DNA of 64,000 bases from Bifidobacterium sp. WK041_4_12 (GTDB lineage: Bacteria; Actinomycetota; Actinomycetes; Actinomycetales; Bifidobacteriaceae), in the NCBI RefSeq assembly GCF_041080795.1, contig NZ_CP129674.1, forward strand, positions 558,001-622,000, written 5' to 3'. Below, one piece after another: positions 63,327-64,000 of this stretch (its first letter is position 1; every line of letters begins with the position of its first letter). The position numbers and the translations under genes are program-made. The notes beneath the pieces were generated by a model. The model was not told where the DNA came from. It saw only the letters and a program-made list of their open reading frames with translations, and searched no databases.

Positions 63327-63440
63327 TATCGAGTTTTGTTGCCTTTTTCAGATAGCTACCGCGTTTTTCGCATCATACCGGTCCGAAAACTCAGTGAATT
63401 CGGCATATATACTTCAAAAAGGCAACAAAACTCGAAATGC
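63327..63440. repeat. 3'-palindromic element copy R8
   Basis: Left TATCGAGTTTTGTTGCC pairs with GGCAACAAAACTCG; GCGGC in other copies is GTTGCC here on both sides. The spacer forms an inner stem GTTTTTCG/CGAAAAC. It starts 5 nt after the leuB stop. Confidence 0.87.
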
Positions 63441-63483
63441 TGTTGCAGAAGGTGCGTTTCTCGTTCACTAGGATGAATGGTCA

Positions 63484-63518
63484 CGGGCGTGTCGTCTGAT
63501 AATCAGACGACACGCCCG
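63484..63518 (+). terminator. Terminator between leuB and rpsJ
   Basis: A 16-bp perfect stem (CGGGCGTGTCGTCTGA and complement) with a 3-nt loop is followed by GTTTATG. It should isolate the ribosomal operon from leuB. Confidence 0.88.
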
Positions 63519-63568
63519 GTTTATGTCAGGGGTACCTTGTGCTTTAATAGAGCAGTTGCCTGTTTTGG

Positions 63569-63597
63569 GCTCGCACTTTGTAATTAAAAAAGCGAGC
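63569..63597 (+). promoter_or_regulatory. Hairpin in the rpsJ leader
   Basis: GCTCGC and GCGAGC flank an AT-rich 17-nt loop, 144 nt before rpsJ. The S10 operon is often autoregulated, but I see no match to a described leader. Confidence 0.35.
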
Positions 63598-63740
63598 GTG
63601 GCACAACGGTTGCGAAAGCGGTCGTTGCATGGTCACGCATTGATGTGGTTTGGCTCACTGAGCTTGTCTTGGTTTGCCTGCCTTCGATGCCCGTAGATAG
63701 GTTGTTAATCAGAATCAATCGCAAGAAAGGGCGGAAGGCA

Positions 63741-64000
63741 ATGGCGGGACAGAAAATCCGCATCAGGCTTAAGTCCTATGACCATGAGGTCATCGACCAG
63801 TCGGCGAAGAAAATTGTCGAGACAGTGACGAATGCGGGTGCAACAGTTGTTGGCCCAGTTCCTCTGCCGACAGAGAAGAACGTATTCTGTGTCATCCGTT
63901 CTCCTCATAAATACAAGGATTCTCGCGAGCACTTTGAGATGCGCACACACAAGCGTCTCATCGATATCGTCGATCCCACACCTAAGGCTGTGGATTCATT
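63741..64000 (+). CDS. rpsJ: 30S ribosomal protein S10, 5' part
   Basis: The first 86 codons of S10, truncated by the window end. MAGQKIRIRLKSYDHEVIDQ and GPVPLPTEKN, VIRSPHKYKDSREHFEMRTHKR are canonical. The start follows GGCGGAAGG. It should open the S10 ribosomal protein operon to the right. Confidence 0.97.
   Translation, partial: MAGQKIRIRLKSYDHEVIDQSAKKIVETVTNAGATVVGPVPLPTEKNVFCVIRSPHKYKDSREHFEMRTHKRLIDIVDPTPKAVDS

Overview
This is a 64 kb chromosomal window from an actinobacterium, most likely a member of Bifidobacteriaceae. The evidence is gene content and order (ffh, rpsP-KH-rimM-trmD, cysS, ilvB-ilvN, and coaD / DivIVA-like / YceD / rpmF / rnc), actinobacterial families (DUF3039, DUF4916, SenX3-RegX3 next to pst), moderate-to-high GC and dense coding on both strands. 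Genus-level placement is inference. I see no phage, insertion sequence, rRNA or CRISPR array.

Layout: 1-5700 holds SRP and ribosome assembly genes (ffh 3' part, an EEP-family membrane protein, rpsP, a KH protein, rimM, trmD, rsmD). 5.7-22.6 kb holds cysS, a GATase, an ABC-F ATPase, ilvBN, the rnc-rpmF-yceD-DivIVA-like-coaD cluster, an aldo/keto reductase, pncB, a Pr6Pr membrane protein, rph and rdgB. 22.7-28.1 kb holds an AEC transporter, a PPOX-fold protein, a TM2 protein, a pyrimidine-dimer glycosylase, nhaA and a TetR regulator. 28.2-31.9 kb is a compact fluoride-response locus. 32-42.5 kb holds two tRNAs, manC, pgi, rplS, lepB, rnhB, a LacI regulator, an HNH nuclease-like protein and an MFS exporter. 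42.7-49.1 kb is the phosphate regulon (senX3-regX3-pstSCAB). 49.4-64 kb holds a purine/xanthine-type permease, a G5/lytic transglycosylase, trx, a NUDIX-like protein, an alpha/beta hydrolase, nudC, an L,D-transpeptidase, gcvH, an App1-like protein, oligopeptidase B, leuB and the start of rpsJ.

Two signals stand out. First, three separate fluoride-riboswitch aptamers lie within about 0.8 kb. One faces a tandem crcB/fluC pair, one a universal-stress gene, and one carries its own terminator ahead of ppa-eno. Pyrophosphatase and enolase are the classic fluoride-inhibited enzymes, so the locus reads as export plus replacement of targets. Second, an approximately 110-127 bp palindromic element occurs eight times, usually 6-40 nt after a stop codon. 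Its arms vary between copies but change together, and two copies form a hybrid subfamily.

A third, weaker pattern is short degenerate tandem repeats (10-17 nt units) at or just beyond the 3' ends of other genes. No gene here has both kinds of 3' element.
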